Assembly: GCA_016286445.1 (NCBI GenBank)
Contig: JAEESS010000010.1
Coordinates: 1 to 49,735 of the forward strand
DNA length: 49,735 nt
Source: Bacillota bacterium
GTDB taxonomy: Bacteria > Bacillota > Clostridia > Christensenellales > CAG-138
Reading direction: 5' to 3'
The notes under the pieces are model-generated. The model did no database searches. It was not told the origin of the DNA and saw nothing but the letters and a program-made list of their open reading frames with translations. Positions within the stretch are counted from its first letter, which is position 1; each line of letters starts with the position of its first letter. Positions 47,863 to 49,735 of this stretch are shown here, piece by piece. The translations under genes and the position numbers were made by a program.

Positions 47863-49701
47863 ATGGCACTGGATTACCGCAAGTGCGCTGAAGAGATCGC
47901 CAAATATATCGGCGGCGGCAGCAATGTCATCAGCGCGGCACACTGCGCGACCCGACTCCGTTTGGTGATCGCAGACAACAGTAAGCTCGATAAGAAAGCG
48001 CTGGAAGACGTCGAAGGCGTCAAGGGCATGTTTGAGTCGAACGGTCAGCTGCAGCTGATCATCGGAACGGGCACCGTCAACAAGGTGTACGACGAATTCC
48101 TCGCCGTCACCGGCGTATCCGCAGCAACCAAGGCGGACGTCAAGGCAGCCGCCGCATCGAAGATGCCGTGGTGGAAAAAGATCTTAAAGACCCCGGGCGA
48201 TATCTTCGTTCCGATCCTTCCGGCGATCGTCGCATCCGGTCTGATGATGGGTATCGTCGAAGCGATCCCGAAGTTCTGGCCGGCGTTCGGCGATACCGAC
48301 TGGTATTCCTTCCTCGACCTTGTCGCAAACACCGCGTTTGCGCTGCTGCCGGTTCTGGTCGCAATCTCTGCGGCGCGCGTGTTCGGCGGCAATATCTTCC
48401 TCGGCGCCGTCATCGGTTTGATGATGGTCCATCCGGCGCTGATCAACGCATGGACGGTCGGCACCGCGGAAACCATACCGCAATGGCATATCTTCTTCTA
48501 TCCGATCAATCAGGTCGGCTACCAAGGACACGTCATACCCGTCATATTAGCCGTCTTACTCATGTCAAAGCTTGAGAAGCTGCTGCACAAGATCGTGCCG
48601 GAGATGATCGACCTGTTCGTGACGCCGCTCGTTACCGTTCTTGTCACCGCGTTCGCCACGTTCACGATCATCGGACCGGTCTTCTCCGTCCTCGAGAACT
48701 ATGTGCTGAAGGGCGCAGAGTGGCTTGCGGGGACCCCGTGGGGCGCGACCGTCATGGGCGCGATCTATCCGTGGACCGTCTTCTTGGGCCTGCACCATAT
48801 GTATAACGTCATTGAGGCCGGCATGATCGCGCAGACAGGATTGAACACCTGGATGCCGATCGCATCCGCCGCAAACTTCGCGCAGTTCGGCGCGTGCCTT
48901 GCGGTCGCGGTCAAGGTCAAGAACGCAAAGACCAAGTCCGTCGCTCTGCCCGCGTCGCTGTCCGCGTCCCTGGGCATCACGGAGCCTGCGATTTTCGGTA
49001 TCAACTACCGCTTCATGAAGCCGTTCCTCTGCGGCATGGCGGGCGGCGCGGTCGGCGCGCTGTTCGGTGCGCTGTTTAAGCTGGGCGCGCCGGTATACGG
49101 CGTCACCGGCATTCCGGCGATCCCGGCGGTCAACAATATCCCGCTGTATCTCGTTGAGCTGCTGATTGCGGCAGGCGTTGCGTTCCTGCTGACCACCTTC
49201 ATCTGGAAGGAAGACAAGCCGGAGGAGAAGGCGGCAGAGCCTGCGCCCGAAAAAGCGCCGGAGCTTCCGACGGTCTCCGTCATCCGCTGCGCGGCGGGCG
49301 CGGTCATGCAGCCGGTCGCGGGCAACGTCATCGCGCGCGAAGCGATCCCGGACGACACCTTTGCGTCCGGCGTGCTCGGCGACGGCGTCGGTGTTGAACC
49401 GACGGCAGAGCTTGTCGTTGCGCCGTTTGACGGCACGATCAGCTCGGTCGCCGAAAGCAAGCATGCCGTCGGCATCGAGTCGAACGGCATGGAGCTTCTG
49501 ATCCACGTCGGCGTCGATACCGTCAATATGCAGGGCGACGGCTTCGAGTGCCTTGTAAACGAAGGCGACGCGGTCAAGCTCGGTCAGCCGTTGATCCGTT
49601 TCAGCCGCGAAAAGATCAAGGCGGCGGGCTACAGCGACACCGTTGCGGTGCTTCTTACCAACTCCGACGACCTTGAAGGCGTCGAATGCGGTGCAAAATA
49701 A
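47863..49701 (+). CDS. PTS transporter EIIBCA, sucrose type
   Basis: 612-residue fused phosphotransferase system permease. The N-terminal EIIB domain (1-85) has its phosphorylated Cys28 in AAHCATRLRL. EIIC (about 105-450) has about ten membrane helices and the SLGITEPAIFGINYRFMKPF motif of the glucose-sucrose family. A Pro/Glu/Ala linker (465-480) leads to an EIIA of the Crr type with the active-site His548 in LLIHVGVDTV. The MVHPALINAW and GLHHMYNVIEAGM stretches favour sucrose or a related disaccharide over beta-glucosides. It would deliver sucrose 6-phosphate to the GH32 enzyme. GGGGG stands about nine bases before the ATG. Confidence 0.92.
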   Translation: MALDYRKCAEEIAKYIGGGSNVISAAHCATRLRLVIADNSKLDKKALEDVEGVKGMFESNGQLQLIIGTGTVNKVYDEFLAVTGVSAATKADVKAAAASKMPWWKKILKTPGDIFVPILPAIVASGLMMGIVEAIPKFWPAFGDTDWYSFLDLVANTAFALLPVLVAISAARVFGGNIFLGAVIGLMMVHPALINAWTVGTAETIPQWHIFFYPINQVGYQGHVIPVILAVLLMSKLEKLLHKIVPEMIDLFVTPLVTVLVTAFATFTIIGPVFSVLENYVLKGAEWLAGTPWGATVMGAIYPWTVFLGLHHMYNVIEAGMIAQTGLNTWMPIASAANFAQFGACLAVAVKVKNAKTKSVALPASLSASLGITEPAIFGINYRFMKPFLCGMAGGAVGALFGALFKLGAPVYGVTGIPAIPAVNNIPLYLVELLIAAGVAFLLTTFIWKEDKPEEKAAEPAPEKAPELPTVSVIRCAAGAVMQPVAGNVIAREAIPDDTFASGVLGDGVGVEPTAELVVAPFDGTISSVAESKHAVGIESNGMELLIHVGVDTVNMQGDGFECLVNEGDAVKLGQPLIRFSREKIKAAGYSDTVAVLLTNSDDLEGVECGAK

Positions 49702-49722
49702 ATCACACAGGAGGACATTACC

Positions 49723-49735
49723 ATGAAGTCATTTG
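49723..49735 (+). CDS. Start of a further gene, cut by the window edge
   Basis: AGGAGG (49709-49714) followed eight bases later by ATG AAG TCA TTT. Only four codons (MKSF) are present. A start like this, directly after a PTS permease, would suit HPr, but so little sequence cannot show it. Confidence 0.45.

Overview
The window looks like the chromosome of a strictly anaerobic, fermentative, Gram-positive-type bacterium, most likely a gut member of the Clostridia. Signs are de novo anaerobic cobalamin synthesis (the cbi pathway), Feo ferrous-iron uptake, citrate lyase, PTS sugar uptake, lipoprotein signals instead of outer-membrane proteins, and strong AGGAGG ribosome binding sites. Most of the DNA is GC-rich by eye. 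Two stretches are clearly more AT-rich: the large surface-protein gene (6038-12274, mainly its first four-fifths) and a small-gene block (about 40650-43260). No rRNA, tRNA, CRISPR array or transposase gene was found.

Layout. 1-2201 (minus): citrate lyase citD-citE-citF, running off the left edge. 2454-5878 (plus): an M16C metalloprotease and a beta-carbonic anhydrase. 6038-12274: a 2078-residue secreted mosaic surface protein with its own terminator. 12478-15769: a P-type cation ATPase, a TfoX-N protein and a Nudix hydrolase. 15823-35021: one cobalamin-riboswitch-controlled operon of about 19 kb. 35097-38382 (minus): the Feo iron-uptake operon, divergent from a DtxR-type regulator (38585-38959), with four copies of an operator-like palindrome. 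39110-49701: sucrose and glucan metabolism (GH32, PfkB sugar kinase, amylosucrase-like GH13, HAD phosphatase, acylphosphatase, sucrose-type PTS EIIBCA). It is interrupted by five small genes of different composition (two GNATs, GrpB, VOC, CDP-alcohol phosphatidyltransferase), with a related ~58-bp repeat following the first and the last of them.

How the B12 operon fits together. A consensus promoter feeds a cobalamin aptamer whose expression platform contains a terminator and a matching antiterminator sequence, so vitamin B12 should switch the operon off. The first products are extracytoplasmic: a lipoprotein with two tandem CbiK-type chelatase domains, two further small lipoproteins, then a FecBCD/BtuFCD-type ABC transporter whose ATPase has an extra C-terminal domain. 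After these come cbiB, cobD, cbiD, cbiL, cbiF, cbiG, cbiH, a cbiJ-cbiE-cbiT triple fusion, cbiA, cbiP and a cbiC fused to a cysteine-rich domain. The uroporphyrinogen methyltransferase, a cytosolic cobalt chelatase, the adenosyltransferase and the nucleotide-loop genes (cobU/S/C/T) are not in the window. The strongest candidate for an under-described system is the surface module at 16225-22965: duplicated exported chelatase, two small lipoproteins and a transporter, co-regulated with corrin synthesis by B12.
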